Below are positions 11,133 through 23,560 of a stretch of DNA of 64,000 nucleotides, in pieces. Where the stretch lies: assembly GCA_028583605.1 (NCBI GenBank), contig CM053328.1, forward strand, positions 17,315,982 through 17,379,981, in the 5' to 3' direction. The position numbers and the translations under genes were made by a program. How positions within the stretch are numbered: position 1 is the first letter of the stretch; every line of letters begins with the position of its first letter. Source of the DNA: Dastarcus helophoroides (lineage: Eukaryota; Arthropoda; Insecta; Coleoptera; Bothrideridae). The notes beneath the pieces were generated by a model. That model was not told the DNA's origin, did no database searches, and was given only the letters and a program-made list of their open reading frames with translations.

Positions 11133-12615
11133 TTAATCTATTCCAAATTCGTTTCTTAGCCAGGGATATTTTGGCGGACAGTCGGAACAAGTGTAGAAAA
11201 ACCTATCTTGCTGAAAAACTCTGCTATGAACTTTACACATATTTGGTAAAACACACGCTATTTCAGACATTTCCAACTTTTTTCTACATTTCCACGGTTC
11301 AAAGGAAAGTATTTTACTCAAGGGTGTCGGTTTTTTGATCCACTCTATGGCTTGGGAATTTGTTACGAACCAAACGTCTGGTTCTTTTAGGACCTCGTCA
11401 ATAAAGCGCTAAAATTTCAGATTACGTTGTTTTCGTATTTATATCGTTAAGAACGACATACCTCGAATGCTTGCAAGTATTCGTGGCGCTTAAACCAGGA
11501 GGAATGAAAATATAACCCATATGGAGCTCTATTGCTGCCGAAATGTCTTCTAAAGTTGTGCATCAACACTTCGTATATTTCGTTGCCAGTTAGGTTCGGG
11601 GGACAAGAATCAACCATTGCACAAGTGTAGTCGCCAGCTTCCAATTGATTCATTACCATTTCCCAGATTCCGGCGTAGGACCTCGAAGGGCAGTTTTGCT
11701 TTGTACCTGAAACTTCTCCTTTATTTCTTGAGGCAAAAAAAAAAAATTCTTTAATCATACCGGTACATTTGTGAGGAATTTTATAGTCCAAAGTGTATGG
11801 CCAGAGTGGTGGATTGGAAAAGGGAGCCAACATAGAGCTGTCGTAGACAAATCCGAACTCCTTCATCATGAGAAATTGCCTATTCCAGCCAACTCTCAGA
11901 AAAGGCACCCTCATGCCTCTGATTTCTGCCATTCTTATTTTAGAAAACTTGCGGAGGATGTTGGCTTGTCCAACCATTTCATCAAACCAGTCTTCAATAG
12001 TTGCATTAAAAGACCACCAGTCTTCTGGGCCTCTGTGCCTAATTTTTAACATAATGCTACTAAAATTGAATTACTCATTTGCTAACTACTCACGTGACAG
12101 AATGTACTGCAATCTCGTGACCTTCGTTCCACAATTTTTGTGTTTGATGGTAATTGTTATATTGATGACTCACAAAGAAGGTTGCTCTAATTGGACACCC
12201 ATTGGGATTCTGCCTGTGTTTTGGAAACAGTGTTTGACTGTACAACTCCCAATTGTCTGAATTGATAGCGTCATCGAAAGTCAAAATAATCATCTGGGGT
12301 ACTTTTGAAGGTTCCATATTGGCAGGAATTTCAGTGCCTATAAAAAACTGTGTTGTTATTGGTTAAGCAACTTGGTAAGAAACGGACCATTTTTTGAGCA
12401 AAAGCAGTTGGGTAGAATGCAAGCTGTCTTGTTGCATTCGCTGGCGCCATTAGGATCATTTTGGACGTCGCAGTAACCTTCATCGCTGCCATCTTGACAA
12501 TCGATAGAGCCATCACAGAAGTAGTCTTGAGGGAGGCAAGTTCCATCGGCGCAACCGAGTTGATCTTCTTCTTGACAGTTCGCCTTATCCAGAAGAGGTT
12601 TTGGTACAATTGCTT
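11133..12615 (-). CDS. CDA3: Chitin deacetylase 3, exons 3-7 (LDLa and catalytic domains)
   Basis: Exons read on the minus strand: 12615-12388, 12337-12094, 12038-11761, 11706-11462, 11408-11133, with introns of 50, 55, 54 and 53 nt. With exons 1 and 2 (see 36274-36358 and 25087-25305) they give 524 residues, and every splice phase closes. Residues about 115-150 form an LDLa domain (six cysteines, CDGSIDCQDGSDEGYC). The polysaccharide deacetylase domain has all five motifs: TFDD (197-200), HSVTH (256-260), RVPF (302-305), DSSM (325-328) and LYFHSSW (416-422). The order chitin-binding, LDLa, deacetylase and the C-terminal PWLRNEFGID match insect ChLD3/CDA3. Family role: a secreted enzyme that removes acetyl groups from chitin in cuticle or tracheal matrix. 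The catalytic residues look complete, so an active enzyme is inferred. The first donor (G|GTCCGT at 12388/12387) is atypical, but it restores the conserved CFCSKNGT. The 54-nt intron is in frame and has no stop. Confidence 0.96.
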
Positions 12616-13378
12616 CTGAAAACTCGACTCAATTCAAATCAAGAATCCTAAAATAAAAGTTAGCAATTCCAAAAATGAAGAAAAAGATTTTTGCAGCTAA
12701 AATATTTTGCAGCAATATGTGTTTTGATACTTAAACAAACAAAATATGTAGTCACTTCAATACAGCATTTTCATTAAGTAGCTATTAGAGCAGAACTTCT
12801 CAATTAGCTCCTCTCTAGGGAACTGTAAAAGTCCTAATGTGTATTCGGACACATTTTGACTTTTTTTTGAAAATTAAGCTTTTTGAAGGATTGGATTTTT
12901 CCAAATTTACGAATTTTTTTGAAAACTGCTAAAGTTTTTGCCTATTTCTCAATATCCCGTACTTTTCAAAAATTAAATTGTGTACGAATTTTTTTAAATC
13001 TTTTTAAAAAAATTTTTTTTTTTCAAAATTTGGCATCTTTCAAAATTTCGATTTTTTTCGAAATTTTGGAATTTGTTTAAAATTTTAACTTTTTTAGAAC
13101 ATTTTTACTCTTTAAAATTTCAACTTTTTTTAAGGTTTCGAGTACCTTCTAAGATTTCAACTTTTTTTGAAAATTAGAACATTTTAACTGTCAGCTTTGA
13201 TTCGAACTTTGACTTTTGTGGAAAAAACTTAATACATATAACATAATTAACCATAAATATTTGTTGGGCCCCAGAAAAGGCATAATATACGAAAGGTTGG
13301 GAACTCTTGCATTAGGGAGATGCAATCCCTATTAAAATATCTGGCCATACACCACCGGATTTCTCGACGAATTGCATA
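12616..13378. other. Intron 2 of CDA3, proximal part
   Basis: Intronic DNA upstream of exon 3. Positions about 12850-13160 are T-rich degenerate repeat, including the short open frame 12883-13080, which is not considered coding. Intron 2 as a whole runs from 25086 to 12616 (about 12.5 kb). Confidence 0.6.
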
Positions 13379-13652
13379 CAGTCGACTCCCGCTAAAGTTA
13401 CGCCCGTTAAGGTTGTCCGCTCGTTAAAGTTGACAAGATACGATCGCTAAAGTTGTGCGGATATTCCCCCTCTCTAATTTTTGAACGACGAATTAGACTT
13501 CCGAGTTTTAGCGCCACTTTTGAATAACCCACTCAACCGCACAAGGAGCAATACAATATATACATTTTTGGACAATGGTAGGGATGGTAGGGGAGTAGCA
13601 ACTTTAGCGGTCAATCCTGTCCGGTGAGCGCAACTTTAGCGGGAGTCTACTG
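13379..13652. mobile_element. Pogo/Tigger-type MITE
   Basis: The ends are CAGTCGACTCCCGCTAAAG and, inverted, CTTTAGCGGGAGTCTACTG, flanked by TA on both sides (13377-13378 and 13653-13654). Internal copies of CTAAAGTT/AACTTTAGC lie in both halves. A TA duplication with CAGT-type ends is usual for pogo-like non-autonomous elements. 274 bp, non-coding. Confidence 0.75.
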
Positions 13653-13654
13653 TA

Positions 13655-14547
13655 TGTCACATATCAAATCACCGTAACTAACTTTGCGTTAATGAGCAGG
13701 GTCGAGCGACAGACTGAATTCGTAAAGGTAAATACGCAGATCGGCAGACTAAATATCTCAGCTGGTAGCCCTCAAAAGTTTTGATTCGTTCTGATTTTGA
13801 CATCTTTCACTCAAAAATGCCTCTAGCCGAGTCCAATTCTTACAGAAGTAACGAGTATTAGCTCAATAACGTGAAGTTTTTAACTGACGGATTTAATTGG
13901 AAGATCTCATATGTGTACAGATATGTACGTTAGTGGAAAGCATCGTGTTTGGTATGTGGTGAGCCGAGCACGCAAATATATCTTTACGGATTAAATCCGC
14001 GGGTCAGATCCGTTCGTGCGTGGCTGGCCCACCCAAGCCGGGCACATTTATTTTTTTAAATCACAAAATTAGATCTCTTTTAATAAATAGTTAGTGTTTT
14101 GATTCAATTAAAATAAATTAGAAACAATGATTTTTATTTTATAAAATGAAAATCTGCCGATTTTATTTAAAATTAAGGGGTATCCTATCCTCCTCCTACT
14201 ACTATATTGTAAATTCATATCGCAATTAATTAAAATTTAGACCTCAAAGACGGAAAGTGTTTTAAAAAAAGGTTCAACTGAAACGTTATGGGCGAAACTG
14301 TAATAATTAGAGAAATATGTAACTCGAAATATATCTTAAAATTTAAAAGATCCGTTTTTCCAAATTTAAAGTTTGCAATCGAAATTTTATGAAAAAGGTC
14401 TAAATTTTGATAAAAATAATATTCATTAAAATGCTTTTGAGATCCAATTTTAAATTTTGATTTTAAAAGTCAAATCTAAGTACAATTCCCAAGTTGTCCT
14501 GAAATTTCAGAAAAAAATTCAAAATTTAGAGAAAAACTACAAATATA
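13655..14547. other. Intronic, nothing recognised
   Basis: No gene or element boundary seen. A short, relatively GC-rich patch at about 13930-14045 stands out from the AT-rich surroundings but shows no coding frame or known motif. Confidence 0.4.
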
Positions 14548-15907
14548 CAGGGTATATCATAAGAAATGGTACATAGAGCAATTGTAGATTTTCCGCATAA
14601 AAATAACGTGATTTAGTCACATTTACCTTATACGAAAAGTTGACATTAACAGAGATACAGAGTGTCAAAGTTGAAAAAAAAATTGTGATTTTTTCCCATA
14701 ACTGATGAACACATTGCACTATAGACAAGAAATTTGGTAGTGAGGAGTTCTTTGGTCAAGAAATTCTAATTTACTAACAGATTGTCAGTAACTCATAGGG
14801 GGCGCCACCTGCGCTACCTTGTATTATTCTAAAGCATCATAACTTTTTTGTGCCTTCATGTACACTTATTTTAAACAGATATTTTTATTTACCTACATTT
14901 TTTACGTAAAAAAGGTATACTTTCTAAATGTTGATACAAGCAACCGTTTTCAAGATATTTGCCTTCAAAGTTTGCCGTACGTTTATTTTAAGTTATGTAA
15001 ATGTGAATTTTTCGCAGTAGGTTTCAAAATAAAAGTAATAAAACTGACTCTAAAATAGTTTATATCAAATACTATACTGACATTATTATTACACATATTG
15101 TTTAAATTTCTAAAGCAAATTTAAATAAGATACCAAAACAGAATTAATTTTCAAAAATAAGTATTTGAGAAATGAACTTTTTCATGTAAAAGAATTGTAA
15201 ACAATTAAAAATCTGGATGTTTTTTATTGAAATTCATCTCCAAATATCTGCTATGACCACCCAGACTATTAAAATTTTTTTGTGCGGACTCAGAGATCAT
15301 ATCTCACATCTCTATGTTAGAAAATAAATAACGTCTTCAATTTTTGGATTTTCTTTATTGACATTTTCAAAATTTAGGTAATAATATTATCAGCAAAGTA
15401 ATATTTGACATAAATTAGTTTCAAAGCTGCCTTATGATTACTCTTATTTCAAGCCTACTTCGAAAATTTAATATCTTAGTCATTTAAAACCAAGGCACAT
15501 CAAGCTTTAAAGGCAAATATCTTGGAAACGGTTGCTCGTATCAACTTTCAGAAAATAAATCTTTTTTACCTAAAAAATGTGGGGAAATAAAATGACTCAT
15601 TTAAAATTAATATACGTGGGTGCACAAAAAAGTTACGATCATTTAGAATTATGCAGGCGCAGGTAGTGCCCCCTATCAGCTCTTGGTAGTATGTTATCAA
15701 ATTAGAAACCTGCTTGTGCCAAATTACGTGCCTATATTAGAATTCATTCCATAGTTATACGAAAAACTTAAAATTTTTTTTTCAACTTTGACACCCTGTA
15801 TCTCTGTTAATATCCATTTTTGGTATAGGGTAAATGTAGCCAAATCACATTATTTTTATTCGAAAAATCCACCATTGCTCCATGTACCATTACTTATGGT
15901 CCACCTG
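14548..15907. mobile_element. Fold-back element B, copy 1
   Basis: The two halves are reverse complements of each other. The left part (CAGGGTATATCATAAG..., GGTACATAGAGCAA, ACAGAGATACAG, GGGGGCGCCACCTGCG, ATGTTGATACAAGCAACCG) reappears inverted on the right, ending CTTATGGTCCACCTG. TA flanks both ends (14546-14547, 15908-15909). The 1360-bp body has no transposase. Transcribed, it would form a long imperfect hairpin. Open frames inside (14728-14537, 14858-15058) are judged non-coding. Confidence 0.8.
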
Positions 15908-16570
15908 TATAACAAAAATATTTTCTAATTTTCGAATTTGAAATTTGCACGAAGTTTTGGAAAGAGAATCCTAATTTTGTAAAAAGGTTCAAAGCTATAG
16001 AGAAAAATATCCCAATATGATCTCCATTTTTTTTTACGTTACTTACGTAGCTGGAATCTGAACATTGGCATATAGCCTATAGGCTTATAAATAATTCTTT
16101 GACATTAAACTTTTTTCAATGTAAAAGAAAGTAATAATATTAAATTAAATCTAAACTGTTGCCATTTATTTACTTAGGATCATAGTGTTTGAAATATGGG
16201 CTCCCATAAAGACGAATACAATAACGGTATCTAAAAAAAATAAGTAAAAAAATAAACCTTTACTGGAATTTAAATTGGATTTAAAAAATGTCATTTCTCC
16301 TTTATTCATGGAGGGTAGCAGCGAGTATTAAATGGCGAAACAAATTTTTCAGCCTTTTTAAATTTTGCTATTTTAGAAAGATCCATTTTCTTAAATATTT
16401 TTTAATGACACTTTTAGCGCCCTTCTTCACATTACTGATTCAAAGTAAGTACAAAATTTAAATGTTGGCGTGAATATGGACCCGTTTATAATATGACATT
16501 TCATGGAGCTCATATTAGCAACACAATATTATTAGGAAAGAAATACTCACTTTTTACAGTAAAGCTTTGA
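15908..16570. other. Intronic, nothing recognised
   Basis: AT-rich intron 2 sequence between two fold-back elements. No coding region or clear element boundary was found. Confidence 0.4.
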
Positions 16571-17512
16571 CAGGTGTTCGCAAATTTCACCGACAACGCT
16601 TAACAGTAGATTCAGGACAATAATTAAATACGACTTAGAAAAAAAAGTTTATTAAAAAATTTTTAGTTTTCGTGTTATAGACTGTCAATATTAAATGTTG
16701 GCTGTTAAAATTAAATCATTGTGCTAGTTTTTAAACTTTTTCTTATTGGAGAATATGATTTTTTTAAACAATGTAATAAATACGAACCACCTCTCTAGTT
16801 GCCACCTAAACTAAAGGAATTAATTGTTAATGTTGTTTAAATAAGTTAAAAAATTTTTGTAATATGCCGAAACAATTAAATGTTTGTAAAACTAATATTT
16901 GAAAAACGAATAGATAATCTGTTTAAATTACAATAAGTCTAGTAAATTTTTCATTAAAAATCACCAATTACTGAAGCCCAAAGGTTAATTTTAAATTGTC
17001 AATGAAAATGAAATTGTTATCCAGTTCGTTTTCATGGCGTACCGAATGAGACGTTTTAATTCAGTTACATTAGCTACAGAAATCGACACAAACAGACCAG
17101 CCGTTTTTCTAAGAAATGATTATCTGTAAGTAATTTTATCAAGAGACAAAATTTGTCTGGAATAAAATTGCCTTGTTTTTGGCCTCACCCACCGTACAAA
17201 AATACGACCATCGAAAAAATTCTGATCGATAGAATATAGAGGTGGTCGGAGGAAACTACCACTCAGTATATTCCTTTCACTAATTTCTAGAATTAGAATA
17301 AGCCTTAAGGTCCAAGAATATGTTACAAATTTTGAGACGATTGGTAAAGAGGTTATGGAGTTAAAATTAAAGTTATCTTTTTTCTGGATAACTTTGACAG
17401 GTTATAACTCGAAAATTAAAAACTTTTTATTAAACTTTTTTCCGTAAATCGTATTCATTTAAAGTCCCGAATCTACCGTTAAGCGTTGTTGGTGAAATTT
17501 GCGGACATCCTA
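16571..17512. mobile_element. Fold-back element C
   Basis: The left arm begins CAGGTGTTCGCAAATTTCAC and continues GACAACGCTTAACAGTAGATTC. The right arm, read inward, begins TAGGATGTCCGCAAATTTCA and continues with a near-identical sequence. The clearly paired arms are about 130-200 bp. Flanking TA duplications are not clean. No coding capacity. Confidence 0.65.
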
Positions 17513-19490
17513 CAACATGCAATAAGTTGAAGGTGGAAAAATAAATGTTTTGACTCGCAATCTAAAAATGATCAATTCCATGGGATTCGCCAACCCTCAT
17601 AAAAATAAGGGTGTTTTATTATTTCACTGTTAATGCAAAATATATATCAAAATAAGCATTATAACAACAAAATTGAAAATGTATGTTGTGATTAATTTTC
17701 CATATCACTGCACAGAAAAAAATTAACCCAAGGGATGAATTACCCCGTCCAATGATTTTTTTGTAAAACCCGAAGACAAGCCAATTTTATTTATTCATTT
17801 TCTTAATAAAATTGCTAAATTAAATAAAAATCAGTCGTTTAAAAGTTGATATATGGACCATAAGTAATGGTACACATAGCAATGGTGGATTTTTCGAATA
17901 AAAACAATGTGATTCAGCTACATTTACCTTATACCAAAAGTTGATATTAAAAGAGATACAGGGTGTCAAACTTGAAAAAAAAATGATTTTTTCGTATAAT
18001 TATGGAATGAATTGTAATATAGGCACGAAATTTGGTACAAGGGGGTTTCATAAGTCGCCAAACTCTAATTTGCAAACATATTACTAATAGCTGATAGGGG
18101 GCGCTACCTGCGCTATCCTGCATAATTCTAAATCATCATAACTTTTTTGTGCACCCACGTATATTAATTTTAAATAGGTTATTTTATTTACTCATATTTT
18201 TTACGTAAAAAAGGTGTACTTTCTGAAAGTTGATACGAGCAACCGTTTCCAAGATATTTGCCTTTAAAGCTTGACGTGTCTTGGTTTTAAATTACTAAGA
18301 TATTAAATTTTCGAAGTAGGATTGAAGTAGGATTGAAAAAAAAAATAATCATAAGACAGCTTTCAAACTAATTTATGTCAAATATTACTTTACTGATAAT
18401 ATTATTACTAAATTTTGAAAATCTCAATAAAGAAAATCCAAAAAATTAAGGCGTAATTTATTTATTTTAATTTTAGTTTATATTAGATGTGAGACAGATG
18501 TGAGATATGATCTCGGAGTCCGCACAAGAACATTTTAATAATCTGGGAGGTCAAAGCAGATATTTGGAAATAAATTTCAATAACAGACAGCCAGATTTTT
18601 AACTGTTTGCAATCCCTTTACATGAAAAAAGTCATTTCCCACATACTTATTTTTAAAAATAAATTTTGGTTTGGTATTTTATTTAAATTTGCTTTAGAAA
18701 TTTAAAAAATATGTGTAATAATAATGTCGGTAGAGTAATGTTTGATATAAAATATTTTAGAGTCAGTTTTATTACTTTTATTTGGAAGCCTACTGCGAAA
18801 AATTCACATTTACCTAACTTAAAATAAACGTATGGCAAATTTTGAAGGCAAATATCTTGAAAACGGTTGCTTGTATCAACATTTAAAAAGTATACCTATT
18901 ATACGTAAAAAATGTAGGTAAATAAAAATATCTATTTAAAATAAGTGTACATAAAGGCACAAAAAAGTTATGCTGCTTTATAATAATACAAGGTAGCGCA
19001 GGTGGCGTCCCCTATGAGTTACTGATAATCTGTTAGCAAATTAGAATTTCTTGACCAAAGAAACCCCCCTATGCCAAATTTCTTGTCTATAATGAAATGT
19101 CTTCATCAGTTATGCGAAAAAATCACACTTTTTTTTTTAACTTTGACCCCCTGTATCTCTGTTAATATCAACTTTTGGTACACGGTAAATGTGGCTAAGT
19201 CACTTTATTTTCATACCAAAAATCTACTCCTGCTCTATGTACCATTACTTATGGTCCTCCCTGTATATAAAAAAAAATCAAACTCATCCCATTAAAAATT
19301 AGGGGTTGCAACTCTTTAGCATAAATGGTATATCGCTAGAAGCGCATTTTTATAGGAAATAATGTAGAGTTTGTTTCATTGAAAAATTTACAATATATTC
19401 TTGAGATATTGAAGATAAACTGTTTTGGCGGTTAATTTTTAGGTGGAGTTTCATCCCTTAAATCGCTGAGTTAACATCTACAATTTTCAG
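17513..19490. mobile_element. Partial copy of the palindromic PIF/Harbinger-like element, interrupted
   Basis: Positions 17513-17853 match, with divergence, the inner right arm of the 41538-45186 element (about 44560-44875), for example GATCAATTCCATGGGATTCG and the region around ATTACCCCGTCC. Positions 19264-19490 continue the same element (ATTAGGGGTTGCAACTC, then GGTGGAGTTTCATCCCTTAAATC). Between them lies copy 2 of fold-back element B. The reading is that B inserted into an older PIF-like copy at a TATATA site. Confidence 0.7.
17854..19263. mobile_element. Fold-back element B, copy 2 (nested)
   Basis: This is the same family as 14548-15907 and has the same two-armed structure. Recognisable pieces are TGGACCATAAGTAATGGTAC at the left, GGGGGCGCTACCTGCGC, CAACCGTTTCCAAGATATTT, and the right end TTATGGTCCTCCCTG followed by TA. 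The left CAGGG terminus is missing. 1410 bp, non-coding; the open frame at 19071-19295 is not a gene. Confidence 0.8.
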
Positions 19491-20020
19491 AACATGGTTT
19501 GTTCAAATTGCGTGTAAAAGTGTTAATTTCCAAAGACATTTTCCCCGCTGTTTTCATTTTCTTGTGTATTTATTTTTTGACATTCTCTTGACATTTCGAG
19601 TAGGACTACTTCTCTTGAAATATTCAAAAAAATATATTTTCCGAAATTCACGCTACTTGTAATAAACTTTGCCCTTTTTAAGAATATTTCGATATAACTT
19701 CCTTAAAATTTAGACTAAAAGGTCAAAATTTTTAGAAAAAGACGAAGTTCCAAAAGAATCTATAATAACAAAATTATTACTTTCGGGCTCGGAGTGAAAA
19801 AAAAAGTTTCCGAAAATAGAATAAAATATTTCGAACAAAAAGTTGAAATTTTTACTTTAAAGTAATTGCCTCGCGAATGCAAAATTTTAAGAAATTTCCA
19901 AAACTTTGAACAAAATTAATTAAATGCGTAGTGTATAAGATGTTAAAATTTGAAGAGGATTAACCACACCAAATATGAGATAATTCCAATTCAAAATGAC
20001 AAACCTTTATTTCAAATAGT
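19491..20020. other. Intronic, nothing recognised
   Basis: AT-rich intron sequence with no gene, RNA or clear element edge. Confidence 0.35.
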
Positions 20021-20030
20021 GTGCATTATA

Positions 20031-20096
20031 CATCGATAGTTTCTATCATCGATAGTGTCGATATATTTTTTCAAAAATATCGATAGTTATCGATAG
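20031..20096. repeat. Clustered ATCGATAG/TATCGATA motifs forming an inverted pair
   Basis: Five ATCGATA-type motifs fall within 66 bp (near 20032, 20048, 20058, 20078 and 20088). The block is roughly self-complementary around a T/A-rich loop near 20070. TATCGATA is the core of the insect DRE element, but the inverted arrangement fits a MITE or hairpin equally well. Function is not established. Confidence 0.5.
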
Positions 20097-20099
20097 TTT

Positions 20100-21452
20100 T
20101 AGTTGATAATTTTATTTAATAAAAACCTGCCGTTGCCATCTAGGCTCTAACGATCATCCCCGCGAAGGAAATAGCTACTCCAATTCGCGATGCACGGCGA
20201 AACGATACGAATTTTCCCAATATTTGTAAATGTGGTACGTGTAACATGCAAAAATGTTCTCATTGATCGATTTATTATATTTCTATAGGAAGATTTGACA
20301 TACACTTGACCATTTGATATAATAGACGAAAAATAAGTTTGTTTATAAATATCTATACATATAGGTATAATTTCTTAAGGATTTCATATTTTGTAAAGTC
20401 ACTTCAATAGCGTATTATACATTTTATAAACCGCGAAACTGTTCAGAAAGGTTATGTTTTGTATTCTTATTTTTTTTAATTCTCCTCTTTGACAGTGTCA
20501 AGTTTAAAGTTGGAGTTTATATTTTTTTTATTTCAATTTTAAAACTAAAATTTTAAAATTAAAATCCAAAGGTGGAAATCTTAAGTTTCAGATCAAAATT
20601 TTTGAATTAAAAAAAGATTTTAAAAATGAAATAAAAAGTAAAATTTTAGATTTCCAAAATTTTTAAAAACCTATTTCATATTTAGAAAGAAATTTCTTCA
20701 AAATCCTAACTTATTCAGAATTTCAAGTTTAAAATTAGAATAACTATTTTTTTTAAATTTCAACATTGACTTTTCAATTTCAAGATTTTGTGATTGCATT
20801 CGAATATAGAACTGGGAATTAAAACTTTTGGGAAAAATATGGAAATTTCGAGTTTTAAATTTAGAGAAAGTCCAGAAGAAAAAGTCAGAATTTCAAACAA
20901 ATTCGAAATGTTTTCTCAATATTTTCAATTTTTTTTTTGAGAAATGTTCATCTTTTTTCTAGTTCAAATTTGAATAATCAGTAATTTTCTTTTTAATTTC
21001 GACTTTAAACGAAATCTTAGAAATAAACTTGAAATGTTCAGTCAAGTAACAATTTCAAAAGTACATTCAACATTTGAGACAAAATTCAGCATTTCGACAA
21101 TTGACATTTTAGGAAAAAATCTAAATCTCAAAATGTATAACTTATTTTCTAAAATTTCGGCACTTAAATCAAAATTTGAAAACAGAAATCAAAATACTGA
21201 AATTATCTAATAACAATTTTGGAAATTTTGAGGAAAAACTGGAAATAAGTCTAATAAATACGCTAGCTACAAATGTCAAATTGTCGTTGGCAGTTTTTTC
21301 TTAGTGTTGTAATTACATAATAATCGCAGCGCGAAAGGTTATTGCAAATCGACAACGGGCAAGTGAGACCGAAATTAATTGTGTTTTATCATTTAATTTT
21401 ACAGCTGCAAACATCAACCTAGATCGGACTGTGCAAGGCGCAAGACGACATA
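20100..21452. other. Intronic; degenerate repeat at 20500-21250
   Basis: No gene. The block 20500-21250 belongs to the degenerate AAATTTCGA-type repeat. Positions 20130-20230 and 21280-21450 are less AT-biased but show no coding frame that could be supported. Confidence 0.4.
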
Positions 21453-23234
21453 CAGCGTGTCCTACCGGGAATCGCCGCGATCGATATCTGGCAAAGTACT
21501 CATCTAATACATTTCAAAATTTGGCAACGTAGCAAAGACGATAGGACCAACACAACTAAAATACTCGCAAAGTTGTAATACTTCCGGTTATACCGAGAAT
21601 TGACAAAATCTTCGTTATTTTAAATGAGACACCCTATATATTTTTGCATTTTTGAATTTTATTTGATATTTTAAGGTCACTTTATATAAAAAAAACATTG
21701 TTTTTAAAATTTATAGTTTTTAAGATAATTGGATGTTTATAAAAAATTTCACAGGTGTAAAGTCTTACTAAATTCTTTGTATCTTTTTTCATAAACTAGA
21801 TATATAGATATATATATATACAAAGCTATCTTGCACAACTTTCATAGATTAAAAAACGTTATACCGAGTGGTGATTTCACGACTGTATATTTTAGTAAAT
21901 TCAAACAAACTTTGTTATCTCAAATGGAACACCCTATATTTTTTTGACCTATCTAATGCAGATTTAAATTATCTTTTAACTGATATAGGCATGGCGGGAG
22001 TTTCTTTTACAACTTTTGGAAGTAATTGTAATTTTAACATTTTTTTTTATTTCATGGCCATTGAATTCTTACTGAGTAGCATATCAGTAACATAATAAGT
22101 AGAAATAAAAAAATGTACTTGAAAATAGAAACAATCGATATCGACATTTAAATTATGAAACAATCAGTAAAATTACATATAGCAGTTCCTAGTGTGTGAT
22201 GAAGCTAAAATTAAAACATGACTAGTTGACATAATTGGAAATCCTATTTCGACATTTTTATCAACAATAGATTTTCTTCTATCTGATTTCTCTTTGACGG
22301 ATTCGAAATTGGTAAGATTTGCTACCATTCGCTTTATTGGATTTCATGGAGGCTTTATTGGTTATCGAACACCAAATTTATCTCTGTATCACATGTTTGT
22401 GATATTACTCTGTTACATAGTCAGAACATAGTAAACAATTAAAAATAATTCTCATTACTAAAAAAGATGGTCAGGCATGTTTTCATTTTAGCTTTACCAC
22501 ACACTATGAAATCAACTATAAATAATTGGACAAATGGTTTTCAAACAGTATAATTGTAAATAGAGGTTATTTCTACACATAACGTCACTGATATGGGACC
22601 CGATATTTAAAGTGAAATGGCAAAAAAACGTAAAAAATTGCAATTATTTTTAAAAGTTGTAAAAGCAACTCCTAAAAAGCTTATCTCAGAAGAAAGATTA
22701 CTAAAATCTACATAAGATAGGCTGCAAAAATATAGGATGTTCAATTTGAGATAACAAAGTTATCGCTGTTTGAATTTACCAAAATATGCAGACCCGAATT
22801 CAACTCTCGGTATAATGTTCTTGAACTTATAAAAGTTGTACTAGATAGCTTCATATGTGTTCCACTCACGTACCAAATATAAAATAAATATCTAGTTTCT
22901 GAAAAAAATACAAAGAATTTCGTGGAACCTTGCACCTGTCAAATTTTTTATAAAAATCCAATTATCTTAAAAACTATAAATTTTGGAACAATGTTTGCTT
23001 TTTAAAGTGGCCTTAAAACATTAAACTTAATCCAAAAATGCACAAATATATAGGGTGTCTTTTTTAAAATAACGAAGTTGGTGTCAACTTCCGGTAAAAC
23101 CGGAAATACTACAACTTTGCGAATATTTTAGTTGTGTTAGTCCTATCGTGTTTACTAAGTTGCCAAATTTTCAAATGTTTTAAATAGGTACTTTGCCAGA
23201 TATCGATCGCGGCGATTCCCGGTGGGACACTTTG
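21453..23234. mobile_element. Fold-back element D
   Basis: The left arm CAGCGTGTCCTACCGGGAAT, then CGCCGCGATCGATATCTGGC, is mirrored at the right end (GCCAGATATCGATCGCGGCG then ATTCCCGGTGGGACACTTTG). Both ends are flanked by TA (21451-21452, 23235-23236). Arm similarity continues through CTTCCGGTTATACCG and ACACCCTATATATTT, reaching several hundred bp inward. No transposase. Open frames at 21868-22095 and 22935-22741 lie in the arms or loop and are judged non-coding. Confidence 0.8.
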
Positions 23235-23309
23235 TATGTGACATTTGATATTGTCACATTTTCATGCAGAATATCATTTTATACTATTTGTGTATGTGAA
23301 AATATAACA

Positions 23310-23560
23310 TGTAAGATGCATGGGGTTTTTCCATATAATTTGCCACCCCTCTACAGAGTTTGTCAAAAAAACCAAATTTTTAATTCACAACCAATCTGCC
23401 TACAATTCCACCATTTTACGATTGTCATTGTTTTATTTGGTTAACAGATTAAAAAAATTTAAAAAAAACCTTGCACCTTTTGTATTTCTTCTATATTTTA
23501 TTAAATAATCTCTGCAGAAAGGTGGCAAATTATATGTAAAAAACCAGCATTACGTCTACA
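23310..23560. mobile_element. Small inverted-repeat element
   Basis: A stretch at 23310-23360 (CATATAATTTGCCACCCCTC, then TACAGAG) is mirrored at about 23512-23560 (CTCTGCAGAAAGGTGGCAAA, then TTATATG). Non-coding. Confidence 0.55.

Noticed and set aside
11771..12260. Plus-strand open frames at 11771-12049 and 11868-12260
   Set aside because: They are antisense shadows of the CDA3 catalytic exons with no similarity of their own.
12331..12609. Methionine-rich 92-codon minus-strand frame
   Set aside because: It is the wrong frame of CDA3 exon 3; the LDLa domain with its six cysteines is in the neighbouring frame.
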